DNA from: JBLIDK01 sp047632595
Lineage (GTDB): Bacteria; Bacteroidota; Bacteroidia; Sphingobacteriales; Sphingobacteriaceae
Assembly (NCBI GenBank): GCA_047632595.1
Contig: JBLIDK010000009.1
Location: 1-54,408 of the forward strand
Reading direction: 5' to 3'
DNA length: 54,408 nucleotides
Position numbers and translations under genes: made by a program. Shown piece after piece: positions 16,907 to 24,418 of the stretch. Positions within the stretch are counted from its first letter, which is position 1; every line of letters starts with the position of its first letter. The notes beneath the pieces were generated by a model that was given only the letters and a program-made list of their open reading frames with translations, was not told where the DNA came from and made no database searches.

Positions 16907-17545
16907 ATGGAAATTATTAAAGTCATTCACATTACCAGTGCAACTATGTTTCTAGTATTTTTAATGCTAAAACTGGTTTTTCTTTACATGGATAAAAATT
17001 TGAACAGCAAGCTATTAAAAATAGCTGACATGGCTATTTCGCTTATCTTTTTGGTAACTGGTGTGTATCTTTTAGCAGAGCTTGGCTTCAAAAACTTAGG
17101 TGGCTGGTTTCATTTAAAATTCACCTTAATAATTGTTGGAATTCCAATGACCATTGTGGCTTTTAGAAAAAGAGTAAAGTCATTGGCTACAATTGGCACC
17201 TTTTTATTTATTTACGTGTATGCTTTATCCGAAAATAAAGATCCTAGCTTAGGTTTAATGGAAAAAACCTATAGCGATGAAGAGGTGTACAATCCTGAAT
17301 CAGCTGGCTATGATTTAATGCTACATGGCGAACGTATTTACTACAAAGAATGCGCTTTGTGCCATGGTGGAAATGGAGACAAAGGATTGTCTGAAGCTGC
17401 GTTTTTAAGTACGTCGTTAATGGAAGATGCCAAGATTGATTTGATGGTCTCAAAGGGAACAGGTGCAATGCCAGCCTTTGAACATCGATTAGATCCTAAA
17501 GAAATTTTTGCAGTGAGAGAATTTATCAAGACGTTAAGAAAGTAA
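16907..17545 (+). CDS. SirB-like membrane protein fused to a class I cytochrome c domain
   Basis: 212 residues. Residues about 5-107 form four hydrophobic helices in an arrangement like SirB/invasion-gene regulator proteins, with histidines in helix 1 (VIHIT) and helix 3 (WFHLKF). After a linker, residues about 135-212 are a mono-heme cytochrome c: heme attachment CALCH at 149-153 and a likely axial Met188 in GTGAMPAF. I infer an inner-membrane protein with a periplasmic heme passing electrons in respiration. The histidines could ligand a second heme, but this is speculation. The gene has its own promoter and lies 31 bases upstream of hflX. Confidence 0.82.
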   Translation: MEIIKVIHITSATMFLVFLMLKLVFLYMDKNLNSKLLKIADMAISLIFLVTGVYLLAELGFKNLGGWFHLKFTLIIVGIPMTIVAFRKRVKSLATIGTFLFIYVYALSENKDPSLGLMEKTYSDEEVYNPESAGYDLMLHGERIYYKECALCHGGNGDKGLSEAAFLSTSLMEDAKIDLMVSKGTGAMPAFEHRLDPKEIFAVREFIKTLRK

Positions 17546-17576
17546 TAGACGGAACTAAGAGATCGAAGGAAAGCGT

Positions 17577-18770
17577 ATGAAAGGACAAATGCACGAAACC
17601 AGCAAAGAGCAAGAAACCGCTGTGTTGGTTGGAGTAATAGCAAAAGGGCAAAACGAAAAGGAAATCTCAGAGCATCTTGAAGAGCTGGACTTCTTAGCCC
17701 AAACAGCTGGCGCCAAGGTGCTGAAGACTTTTGTTCAAAAGTTAGAACATCCAGATAGAGTAACTTTTGTTGGAAAGGGTAAACTCGAAGAGATTGTTGA
17801 ATATGTGAAAGCCTCTGATGCCGACATGGCAATTTTTGATGAAGAGCTAACTCCATCTCAAATACGAAACTTAGAGAAAAATTTAGAAGTTAAAATTTTA
17901 GATAGGAGCAGTTTAATCCTAGATATTTTTGCCAATAGAGCAAAAACAGCTCAAGCAAAAATGCAGGTTGAGTTAGCTCAAATGCAATACATGTTACCTC
18001 GCCTTACCAACCTTTGGACTCACTTGAGTAAGCAAAAGGGTGGTATTGGAATGAAAGGTCCTGGTGAAACGGAAATTGAAACGGATAGACGTATTATTCG
18101 TGATAAAATCTTCTTGCTAAAGAAAAAATTAGAGAAGCTAGATATTCAAAACGAAACCCAACGTAAGGGTAGAGATAGAATGATTCGTGTGGCTTTGGTA
18201 GGGTATACCAACGTTGGAAAATCGACTATTATGAACTTGTTAAGCAAGTCGGATGTATTTGCAGAAAACAAGTTGTTCGCTACTTTGGATACCACAGTTC
18301 GAAAAGTTGTTTTAGGAAACATTCCGTTTTTGTTAAGTGATACGGTTGGATTTATTCGAAAACTTCCTCACAACTTAATTGAAAGTTTCAAAAGCACTTT
18401 AGATGAAGTTAGGGAAGCGGATGTATTGGTTCATGTGGTAGACATTAGTCATGTTGATTTTGAGCAACACATGGAGGTGGTAATGATGACCTTGGCTGAA
18501 TTGGGAGCAAAAGACAAGACCATTCTTACGGTATTTAATAAATTGGATGCAGTAACCGCATTAACCGAAGAAGACTTAACGCCAGAAGAATCTTTAGAAC
18601 TAAAAATTGAAGGATACAAAAAAACATGGATGGCTTCACTTGGTGAAGAAACCATATTTATGTCGGCTTTAAAACGTGAAAACGTAGAAGAACTTCGAAA
18701 AACCATGTACGAGACAATTAAAGACTTGTACTTGGAAAGGTACCCTTACGAGAAGGTGTTTTATTATTAA
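17577..18770 (+). CDS. hflX: GTPase HflX
   Basis: 397 residues. HflX binds the 50S subunit and splits stalled or heat-stressed ribosomes. Visible are the N-terminal HflX domain with GKGKLEEI and FDEELTPSQIRNLE, the Gly-rich segment GGIGMKGPGETEIETDRR, and the GTPase motifs G1 GYTNVGKST, G3 DTVGFIRKLP and G4 NKLD. Start at 17577 or the ATG at 17589 (residue 5) are both possible. The 104-base gap to sdhC holds the sdh promoter box. Confidence 0.95.
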   Translation: MKGQMHETSKEQETAVLVGVIAKGQNEKEISEHLEELDFLAQTAGAKVLKTFVQKLEHPDRVTFVGKGKLEEIVEYVKASDADMAIFDEELTPSQIRNLEKNLEVKILDRSSLILDIFANRAKTAQAKMQVELAQMQYMLPRLTNLWTHLSKQKGGIGMKGPGETEIETDRRIIRDKIFLLKKKLEKLDIQNETQRKGRDRMIRVALVGYTNVGKSTIMNLLSKSDVFAENKLFATLDTTVRKVVLGNIPFLLSDTVGFIRKLPHNLIESFKSTLDEVREADVLVHVVDISHVDFEQHMEVVMMTLAELGAKDKTILTVFNKLDAVTALTEEDLTPEESLELKIEGYKKTWMASLGEETIFMSALKRENVEELRKTMYETIKDLYLERYPYEKVFYY

Positions 18771-18844
18771 ACTTAGAATGTGTCTAAATACACGTCCTGA
18801 TGCATTAATCAAACCAATAAATTCGCCTATTGAGGGTTAATTAG

Positions 18845-18852
18845 TATTTTTG
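18845..18852 (+). promoter_or_regulatory. -7 promoter box for sdhCAB
   Basis: TATTTTTG matches TAnnTTTG and ends 22 bases before the sdhC ATG. Confidence 0.5.
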
Positions 18853-18874
18853 AATAAATTACTTAATTCTTATA

Positions 18875-19543
18875 ATGAGTACACTAACTAGAACATTAAA
18901 TTCTACAATCGGTAGAAAGGTGACAATGAGCATAACTGGCTTATTTTTACTTTCATTTTTACTGGTTCACCTAAGCGGTAACTTTCAATTATTTATGGAC
19001 GATGGCGGATTGCAATTTAATGCATATGCTAAGTTTATGACCACTAATCCAATTATCCGGATTTCCGAAATCATTTTACTTTTAGGATTTCTAGTTCATA
19101 TTTTCCAAGCTATTTCTATTACTAGAAAAAATCAGAATGCAAAAGGGCCAACCTATGAGGTTAAAGCGGCCAACAAAGCAACATGGTTTAGCAGAAACAT
19201 GGGCCTAAGCGGAACAATTGTACTAATCTTTTTAGTAGTGCATTTAAAAAACTTTTACTACGAGTTAAAGTGGGGCGGAATTGGTCTAGATTCGGCTGGC
19301 AATAAAGACTTATACACGGTAGTAGTTACCATGTTTAAAAACGAGTGGTGGTATGGTGTATTGTACGTAATTGCAATGGTTTTATTAGCCTTTCACTTAA
19401 ACCACGGTTTACAAAGTGCATTTAAAACTCTAGGTTTTAACAACAACAAGTATTCGCCAACAATTGCATTTCTTGGATCGGCGTTAGCCATTCTAATACC
19501 TGCAGCATTCGCGGCATTTCCTATTTATTTCTTTTTTGCATAA
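18875..19543 (+). CDS. sdhC: Succinate dehydrogenase/fumarate reductase cytochrome b subunit
   Basis: 222 residues with five predicted membrane helices, the single-subunit b558 type of anchor used by Bacteroidota and Bacillus-like enzymes. Conserved histidines in helices (LVHLSGN, LVHIFQ, VVHLK, FHLNHG) are candidate heme ligands. It anchors SdhA/B to the inner membrane and passes electrons to or from menaquinone. First gene of the sdhCAB operon, 21 bases before sdhA. Confidence 0.94.
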   Translation: MSTLTRTLNSTIGRKVTMSITGLFLLSFLLVHLSGNFQLFMDDGGLQFNAYAKFMTTNPIIRISEIILLLGFLVHIFQAISITRKNQNAKGPTYEVKAANKATWFSRNMGLSGTIVLIFLVVHLKNFYYELKWGGIGLDSAGNKDLYTVVVTMFKNEWWYGVLYVIAMVLLAFHLNHGLQSAFKTLGFNNNKYSPTIAFLGSALAILIPAAFAAFPIYFFFA

Positions 19544-19564
19544 ACCCTAAATAATTATCTATTT

Positions 19565-21475
19565 ATGAAATTAGATTCAAAAATTCCAGAAGGTCCAATT
19601 GCAGAAAAATGGACAAAACATAAGTTCGACGTTAAACTGGTAAACCCTGCAAACAAGAGAAAGTACGAAGTTATTGTAGTAGGTTCAGGCCTTGCAGGAG
19701 CATCGGCAGCAGCCTCATTAGCAGAACTAGGTTACAATGTAAAATGCTTTTGTTTTCAAGATTCACCACGACGTGCACACAGTATTGCAGCACAAGGTGG
19801 AATTAACGCAGCTAAAAACTACCAAAATGATGGTGACAGTGTTCAGCGTTTGTTTTACGATACTGTAAAAGGAGGTGACTACCGTTCAAGAGAAGGAAAC
19901 GTTCATCGTTTAGCAGAAGTTAGTACTGATATTATTGACCAATGCGTAGCTCAAGGAGTTCCTTTTGCACGTGAATATGGTGGTTTGTTAGATAACCGTT
20001 CTTTTGGTGGAGCGCAAGTATCAAGAACATTCTACGCACGTGGTCAAACCGGACAACAATTACTTATTGGTGCTTACTCAGCATTGAGTAGACAAATAAG
20101 TTTAGGGAAGGTTAAAATGTACCCTAAAACCGAAATGCTTGACCTAGTTAAAATAGATGGCGAAGCAAAAGGAATTATAACAAGAGACTTAGTAACAGGA
20201 GAAATTGAGTCGCACGCAGGACATGCCGTTTTATTATGTACAGGTGGTTACGGAAACGTATTTTACCTAAGTACAAATGCAATGGGAAGTAATGTAACCG
20301 CAGCTTGGAGAGCACATAAAAAGGGTGCTTATTTTGCAAACCCTTGCTTCACACAAATTCACCCAACATGTATTCCAGTTTCTGGAGATCATCAAAGTAA
20401 ACTTACTTTAATGAGTGAGAGTTTACGTAACGATGGTAGAGTATGGGTTCCAAAGGCAAAAGACGACAAGCGTAAGCCAGTTGACATTCCTGAAGAAGAA
20501 AGAGATTATTACTTAGAGCGTAAGTACCCATCGTTTGGTAACCTGGTTCCAAGAGATGTAGCTTCAAGAAACGCAAAATTGGTTTGCGATGAAGGTAGAG
20601 GAGTAGGAGCAACTAAATTGGCAGTTTACTTAGATTTTGCTGATGCTATTAACCGTTTAGGTCAACCAGCAGTTGAGGCGAAATATGGTAACCTTTTCCA
20701 AATGTACGAGCAAATTACCGGTGAGAATCCTTACGAATCACCAATGAGAATTTACCCAGCAGTGCATTATACAATGGGCGGACTTTGGGTTGATTATAAC
20801 TTAATGACAACTGTACCTGGGTTATATGCATTAGGAGAAGCAAACTTCTCTGATCACGGTGCCAACCGTTTAGGAGCAAGTGCCTTAATGCAAGGATTAG
20901 CAGATGGTTACTTTGTTGTGCCTTATACACTAGGTGACTACTTAGCAAAAACAGGTGCAGGACCACTTTCAACAGACCATGAAGCATTTAAAACTGCTGA
21001 AAAGGAGACAAAAGAGCGTGTTGCGAAGCTTTTAAGCATAAAAGGAAAGCGTACTCCGAGTGAATTTCATAGAGACCTAGGTAAAATTATGTGGGACAAC
21101 TGCGGAATGTCTAGAAACGAAGCAGGACTTAAGAAAGCGAAAGAAGAAATTACCGCATTGCATGCCGAATTCTGGAAAGATGTAAATGTAGTGGGAGAAT
21201 CATCAGAGTTAAACCAAAGTTTAGAAGCAGCAGGAAGAATAGCTGATTTCTTTGAATTGGCTTTATTAATGATTGATGATGCCTTAAACCGTTCAGAATC
21301 ATGTGGCGGTCACTTTAGAGAAGAATCACAAACTCCAGAAAACGAAGCGTTGCGTAAAGATGAAGAATTCTCATACGTAGCGGCTTGGGAATTTTTCGAG
21401 GTAGGAAAAGCGAATCTTCATAAAGAAGAATTGAAATTTGAGAATGTTAAACTAACTCAACGTAGTTATAAATAA
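19565..21475 (+). CDS. sdhA: Succinate dehydrogenase/fumarate reductase flavoprotein subunit
   Basis: 636 residues. It contains the FAD-binding GSGLAGASAA loop, the covalent flavin site HSIAAQGGINAA, the substrate segment QIHPTCIPVSGDHQ, and the late FAD motif LGEANFSDHGANRLGASALMQG. It catalyses succinate/fumarate interconversion in the TCA cycle and respiratory chain (complex II). Length and order sdhC-sdhA-sdhB match the Bacteroidota enzyme. It lies 7 bases upstream of sdhB. Confidence 0.97.
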   Translation: MKLDSKIPEGPIAEKWTKHKFDVKLVNPANKRKYEVIVVGSGLAGASAAASLAELGYNVKCFCFQDSPRRAHSIAAQGGINAAKNYQNDGDSVQRLFYDTVKGGDYRSREGNVHRLAEVSTDIIDQCVAQGVPFAREYGGLLDNRSFGGAQVSRTFYARGQTGQQLLIGAYSALSRQISLGKVKMYPKTEMLDLVKIDGEAKGIITRDLVTGEIESHAGHAVLLCTGGYGNVFYLSTNAMGSNVTAAWRAHKKGAYFANPCFTQIHPTCIPVSGDHQSKLTLMSESLRNDGRVWVPKAKDDKRKPVDIPEEERDYYLERKYPSFGNLVPRDVASRNAKLVCDEGRGVGATKLAVYLDFADAINRLGQPAVEAKYGNLFQMYEQITGENPYESPMRIYPAVHYTMGGLWVDYNLMTTVPGLYALGEANFSDHGANRLGASALMQGLADGYFVVPYTLGDYLAKTGAGPLSTDHEAFKTAEKETKERVAKLLSIKGKRTPSEFHRDLGKIMWDNCGMSRNEAGLKKAKEEITALHAEFWKDVNVVGESSELNQSLEAAGRIADFFELALLMIDDALNRSESCGGHFREESQTPENEALRKDEEFSYVAAWEFFEVGKANLHKEELKFENVKLTQRSYK

Positions 21476-21482
21476 GAATACC

Positions 21483-22238
21483 ATGAACATCACTTTAAAA
21501 ATTTGGCGTCAAAAGTCTACATCAACAGAAGGTAAATTTCACAACTATTCGTTGAGTGACATTTCTGAAGACATGTCTTTTTTAGAAATGTTGGATATTC
21601 TGAATGAAGATTTAATAAAAAAGAACGAAGAGCCCGTAGCATTTGAGCACGATTGCCGTGAAGGTATTTGTGGATCATGCGGAGTTGTAGTAAACGGTCG
21701 CCCACACGGGCCTGGTGACGCTGTAACAGCTTGCCAAGTGCACATGCGTAGCTTTAAAGATGGCGAGACTCTAGTAATTGAGCCATGGAGAGCAAAAGCA
21801 TTTCCAGTTGTTAAGGATTTAGTAGTTGACCGTAGCTCGTTTGATAGAATTATTCAAGCCGGTGGTTACATTTCTGTACGAACAGGTGGGGTACCCGATG
21901 CCAATGAAATTGCTATACCTAAGGTAATAGCAGATGAGGCCTTTGCTTCAGCAACCTGTATAGGATGTGGAGCCTGTGTTGCAGCATGTAAGAACGCTTC
22001 AGCAGCTTTGTTTACCTCAGCAAAAATTTCTCACTTAAACATGTTACCACAAGGCGCTCCAGAAAAGAACGAGCGTGTATTAAACATGGTTCATCAAATG
22101 GATGCAGAAGGATTTGGTAGCTGTACAAACACAGGAGCCTGCGAAGCAGTTTGTCCGAAAGAGATTTCTGTAATGAACATTGCTAAAATGCACAGAGACT
22201 ACTTGAGTGCTTCAATTAACCCTAATGTTACTAGTTAA
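21483..22238 (+). CDS. sdhB: Succinate dehydrogenase/fumarate reductase iron-sulfur subunit
   Basis: 251 residues. The N-terminal domain holds the 2Fe-2S site CREGICGSCG with a further Cys in TACQVHM. The C-terminal domain has two clusters: CIGCGACVAAC and CTNTGACEAVCP, giving the 4Fe-4S and 3Fe-4S sites. It wires the flavin of SdhA to the quinone site of SdhC. A strong terminator follows and ends the operon. Confidence 0.97.
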   Translation: MNITLKIWRQKSTSTEGKFHNYSLSDISEDMSFLEMLDILNEDLIKKNEEPVAFEHDCREGICGSCGVVVNGRPHGPGDAVTACQVHMRSFKDGETLVIEPWRAKAFPVVKDLVVDRSSFDRIIQAGGYISVRTGGVPDANEIAIPKVIADEAFASATCIGCGACVAACKNASAALFTSAKISHLNMLPQGAPEKNERVLNMVHQMDAEGFGSCTNTGACEAVCPKEISVMNIAKMHRDYLSASINPNVTS

Positions 22239-22262
22239 GAAGTAGTTTTTATAAGAATTGAT

Positions 22263-22293
22263 AAATCCTCCTTGAGAAAGGGGGATTTTTTTT
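22263..22293 (+). terminator. Rho-independent terminator of sdhCAB
   Basis: A 9-bp stem with one G:T pair (22263-22271 with 22280-22288, 8-base loop) runs into a T tract to about 22293. It lies 25 bases after sdhB. Confidence 0.85.
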
Positions 22294-22347
22294 GTTTAAG
22301 CTTTTTATATTGAATTACTCTCCATTAGGAATATTCTTATCCCGTGT

Positions 22348-22463
22348 TCTCTTTTAAGTCTTTCCCGATGAATCGGGAGAGACTTGAAAGTTTGGATAAG
22401 AAGAAGTGTCTCTGACACGGCAATTATAGCACTAAATATTGTATTTGGATTTGAATGTCAGAG
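22348..22463. repeat. 116-bp dispersed repeat, copy 1
   Basis: This block matches 24017-24132 at 112 of 116 positions with no gaps, in the same orientation. It holds a 14-bp inverted repeat with one G:T mismatch around a 2-base loop (22356-22369 with 22372-22385, core CCCGAT-GA-ATCGGG) and a perfect 8-bp inverted repeat (CTCTGACA 22410-22417, TGTCAGAG 22456-22463). It encodes no protein. It ends 13 bases from the yoeB stop, so transcripts of the toxin would run into these hairpins. Confidence 0.95.
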
Positions 22464-22476
22464 TATTAAAGATATT

Positions 22477-22734
22477 TTAACCGTAGTGAAATCTGCATTT
22501 AACAATAAGAATTTGATCATCTTTTATTTGATAGATTATTCTATGTTCTTGGTCTATTCTGCGAGACCAGAATCCGGCATATTTGTGCTTTAGGGGTTCA
22601 GGCTTACCAATTCCATCATAAGGTTGCCGACTAATGTCTTTAAGTAACTCATTAATTCGTTTGAGTTTTTTCTTATCGGTTTTTTGCCAATAGAGATAAT
22701 CCTCCCATGATTCATCTACAAAAACATATTTCAT
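22477..22734 (-). CDS. yoeB: YoeB-family mRNA interferase toxin
   Basis: 85 residues, essentially the same length as E. coli YoeB. It should cleave mRNA at the ribosomal A site and arrest growth. The catalytic residues known from YoeB fall at identical positions: Glu46 (GKPEPLKH), Arg65 (DQEHR) and His83 (RFHYG). FWSRRI and DYLYWQ are also conserved. It overlaps the yefM stop by 4 bases, so the antitoxin is made first. The toxin appears intact. The surroundings (116-bp repeats, repetitive intergenic DNA) suggest an acquired or mobile segment. Confidence 0.96.
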   Translation of the reverse strand: MKYVFVDESWEDYLYWQKTDKKKLKRINELLKDISRQPYDGIGKPEPLKHKYAGFWSRRIDQEHRIIYQIKDDQILIVKCRFHYG

Positions 22735-22985
22735 TCCCCTAGCAATGTTCGTTCAACAGAATCACCACCTTTTAATTTTTGTATTGCTGAATCTAAACGC
22801 TTTTCATTTGCTCTAGAAGACAACTCATGTTGTGTTGAACATAGAGAATTGTATTCATCTAATGACATAATAACTACTCCGCTGTTTTTACCACGGTTTA
22901 TTATTAACGTTTCAAAGTTTTTGGTCACTTTATCAAAATATTGCTTTATGTCTTTTCTGAAATCAGAAATTGTTGCTGTTAACAT
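22731..22985 (-). CDS. yefM: YefM/Phd-family antitoxin
   Basis: 84 residues. The N-terminal half is the Phd/YefM DNA-binding dimer fold (TISDFRKDIKQYFDKV, LIINRGKNSGVVIMS), and the C-terminal half is charged and likely disordered until it binds YoeB. It neutralises the toxin and represses the operon. The TGTACA palindromes at 22998-23029, 13-44 bases upstream of its start, are the expected operator. It is coupled to yoeB by a 4-base overlap. Confidence 0.95.
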   Translation of the reverse strand: MLTATISDFRKDIKQYFDKVTKNFETLIINRGKNSGVVIMSLDEYNSLCSTQHELSSRANEKRLDSAIQKLKGGDSVERTLLGE

Positions 22986-22997
22986 GATTGATTTTAC

Positions 22998-23029
22998 TTG
23001 TACATATAAATGTACGTAATATTGTACAA
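22998..23029. promoter_or_regulatory. yefM-yoeB operator with TGTACA palindromes
   Basis: A palindrome with arms GTACAT/ATGTAC around a 4-base spacer (22998-23015) is followed by a second palindrome TTGTACAA (23022-23029). YefM-YoeB operators in enterobacteria are known to contain paired TGTACA cores. On the minus strand CATATTTG at 23026-23033, one base off the TAnnTTTG box, overlaps the second palindrome, which would fit autorepression. Confidence 0.8.
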
Positions 23030-23050
23030 ATATGCAAAAAGTGGAATTGA

Positions 23051-23095
23051 GTCAAAAGTGCAAAGTTTAAAAGTGCATAAGTTCAAAGTGCATGA
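23051..23095. repeat. Three degenerate tandem units (~15 bp) in an intergenic gap
   Basis: The stretch reads as three imperfect copies of a TCAAAAGTGCATAAGT-like unit. With 23096-23170, which repeats fragments such as CTTCTAG and AGCT, it makes up most of the 262-base gap between yefM and the oxidoreductase. I see no gene or RNA here. Confidence 0.55.
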
Positions 23096-23247
23096 CAAGA
23101 GCAGCTTCTAGCATTAAAAAGCGGAATAAACTTCTAGTTACTGGTAGCTGTTGATTTGAGAAGCCCTTTTTTAACACTTTAAAATAGTTTTTGATTAAAA
23201 TTCACACCTTCCTTGATCCCAAAAGACATTGTGAAACATCACAAAAA

Positions 23248-23973
23248 TTACTCATTTGAGTTATAAATAACAGGCATTTGACCTTTCCATTTGGCCCATA
23301 ACTTACTTTTAATGATTAGCTCAGACATAAAATGCCCAACATTAATGCGACTTACTTCACCGGCATTAAAAATAGCACTTCTTGTTGGAGAAGGGTGTAT
23401 TGCATACTCACTTACTTTATCCTCATCAATTAATCCATCTGGTCTAACAACAGCCCAACTAATGTACTTGTAGTTTTGACCAATATTTTTCTGCAAAAAT
23501 GCCGCTGCCTTTTCATTATCTACATGGGGTGGAAGTAATAATCTAATTAGGGCAAGAATCAATTTCTGGCCAAAAGAAATAGACTCATTTAGTTCTTTAT
23601 TTCTATTGCCTGCCGTATTCATTAAAACTACTTTAACTGGTTTTTCTGAAGCGTTTTTTTCAATTGCTTTGCATAAAAGTTTTACAGAATCTGTTACAAG
23701 TCTTCGGGGCTTTCCATAAATGCCTTTGAAAGTTAAATTATGGCCTAAGCAGGAGGCAACAGCATTACAGCCTTTTAGGTACTCACCCATTTCATCAAGA
23801 CTTATATCTAATACGGTTCTTTCAATTATGGTTAAGTTACCGTTGTTTCTCCACGTTTTGGGTAGGCTTTCAGCAGAACGAACTATTGCTTTAACCTTTT
23901 GATTTGAGATTAGTAATTGTCCGACTAAATGTTTTCCGGTGGCACCACTTGCGCCTACAATAAGGATTGTCAT
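23248..23973 (-). CDS. NAD(P)-binding oxidoreductase (atypical SDR / NmrA-like)
   Basis: The ATG at 23973 gives 241 residues and places the dinucleotide-binding loop GASGATGKH right at the N-terminus; an upstream TTG at 24006 would only add an unconserved leader. Other SDR-like features are CNAVASCLG, VVLMNTAG after the fourth strand, and VVRPDGLID. Members bind NAD(P)H as reductases or redox sensors; the substrate is unknown. It stands alone on the minus strand between yefM-yoeB and the second 116-bp repeat, within the repeat-bracketed segment. Confidence 0.85.
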   Translation of the reverse strand: MTILIVGASGATGKHLVGQLLISNQKVKAIVRSAESLPKTWRNNGNLTIIERTVLDISLDEMGEYLKGCNAVASCLGHNLTFKGIYGKPRRLVTDSVKLLCKAIEKNASEKPVKVVLMNTAGNRNKELNESISFGQKLILALIRLLLPPHVDNEKAAAFLQKNIGQNYKYISWAVVRPDGLIDEDKVSEYAIHPSPTRSAIFNAGEVSRINVGHFMSELIIKSKLWAKWKGQMPVIYNSNE

Positions 23974-24016
23974 GTTGTAATTTAGGGAAATGAGTCTAAA
24001 GTCCAAAGCTTACCAA

Positions 24017-24132
24017 TCTCTTTTAAGTCTTTCCCGATGAATCGGGAGAGACTTGAAAGTTTGGATGAGAAGAAGAGTCTCTGACACGGCAATTTTAGCA
24101 CTAATTATTGTATTTGGATTTGAATGTCAGAG
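24017..24132. repeat. 116-bp dispersed repeat, copy 2
   Basis: It matches copy 1 (22348-22463) with four substitutions and no gaps. Both inverted repeats are kept (24025-24038 with 24041-24054, and the outer CTCTGACA/TGTCAGAG). It lies just upstream of the oxidoreductase start at 23973. The 445-base gap 23974-24418 otherwise holds only the repeat-like block described at 24190-24418. Confidence 0.95.
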
Positions 24133-24189
24133 GGTAGATTTTAGATTAAGGATTTGCAGTCGAAGGTTTTTTACAAATAATTTAATTGT

Positions 24190-24418
24190 TTTTTAATTGC
24201 ATTTGTGAGAGCTACGCCGTTGCTTACTTTTTGACCTATCAACCACAAAGTGCTCACGAAAACCTTTAAAAAAATAAACAAGACTGAGTAAAAAGTTAGA
24301 GGCTCTGCGGCTTGAGCAGATGAAAAGAAGACAAAATCGAAGGACAGGTTTTGCTAAAAAGTCGCCTTTCGATACTAGGCGCCTCAGGCGCTTCACTCAA
24401 GATGACTTTTTTTGAAGT
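24190..24418. repeat. Probable dispersed repeat with internal palindromes
   Basis: Non-coding block between the second 116-bp repeat and the M20 gene. Its right part holds the palindromic core AGGCGCCT and GCCTCAGGCG, and on the minus strand it reads like the GTCATCTTGAGTGAAGCG-type repeat that I recall scattered in Bacteroidota genomes. A 67-codon minus-strand frame through it (24193-24396) has no convincing start context. Origin as a dispersed repeat is inference from its look; a second copy is not in this window. Confidence 0.45.
24356..24413 (-). terminator. Possible terminator of the M20 amidohydrolase gene
   Basis: AAAAAGTC (24356-24363) pairs with GACTTTTT (24404-24411) and encloses GC-rich palindromes; on the minus strand the 3' arm ends in five T. 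The M20 stop codon is 6 bases beyond the stem. It seems to be formed by the repeat-like block. Confidence 0.45.

Noticed and set aside
17341..17856. Minus-strand frame of 171 codons
   Set aside because: Fairly long, but lies opposite the cytochrome c domain and hflX, is rich in Leu/Arg/Gln typical of antisense frames, and has no motif.
18786..18800. Short GTGT...ACAC hairpin after hflX
   Set aside because: The stem is only about four bases with no T run; not a credible terminator.
23974..24006. TTG start extending the NAD(P)-binding protein
   Set aside because: The Rossmann fold begins right after the ATG at 23973; the extra residues are unconserved in style.
24193..24396. 67-codon minus-strand frame
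   Set aside because: It lies in repeat-like non-coding DNA with palindromes; no start context or domain. Kept as a repeat, not a gene.
22239..24418. Complete insertion sequence or integron around the toxin-antitoxin pair
   Set aside because: No transposase or integrase frame exists in the interval, and the 116-bp repeats are direct, not terminal inverted.
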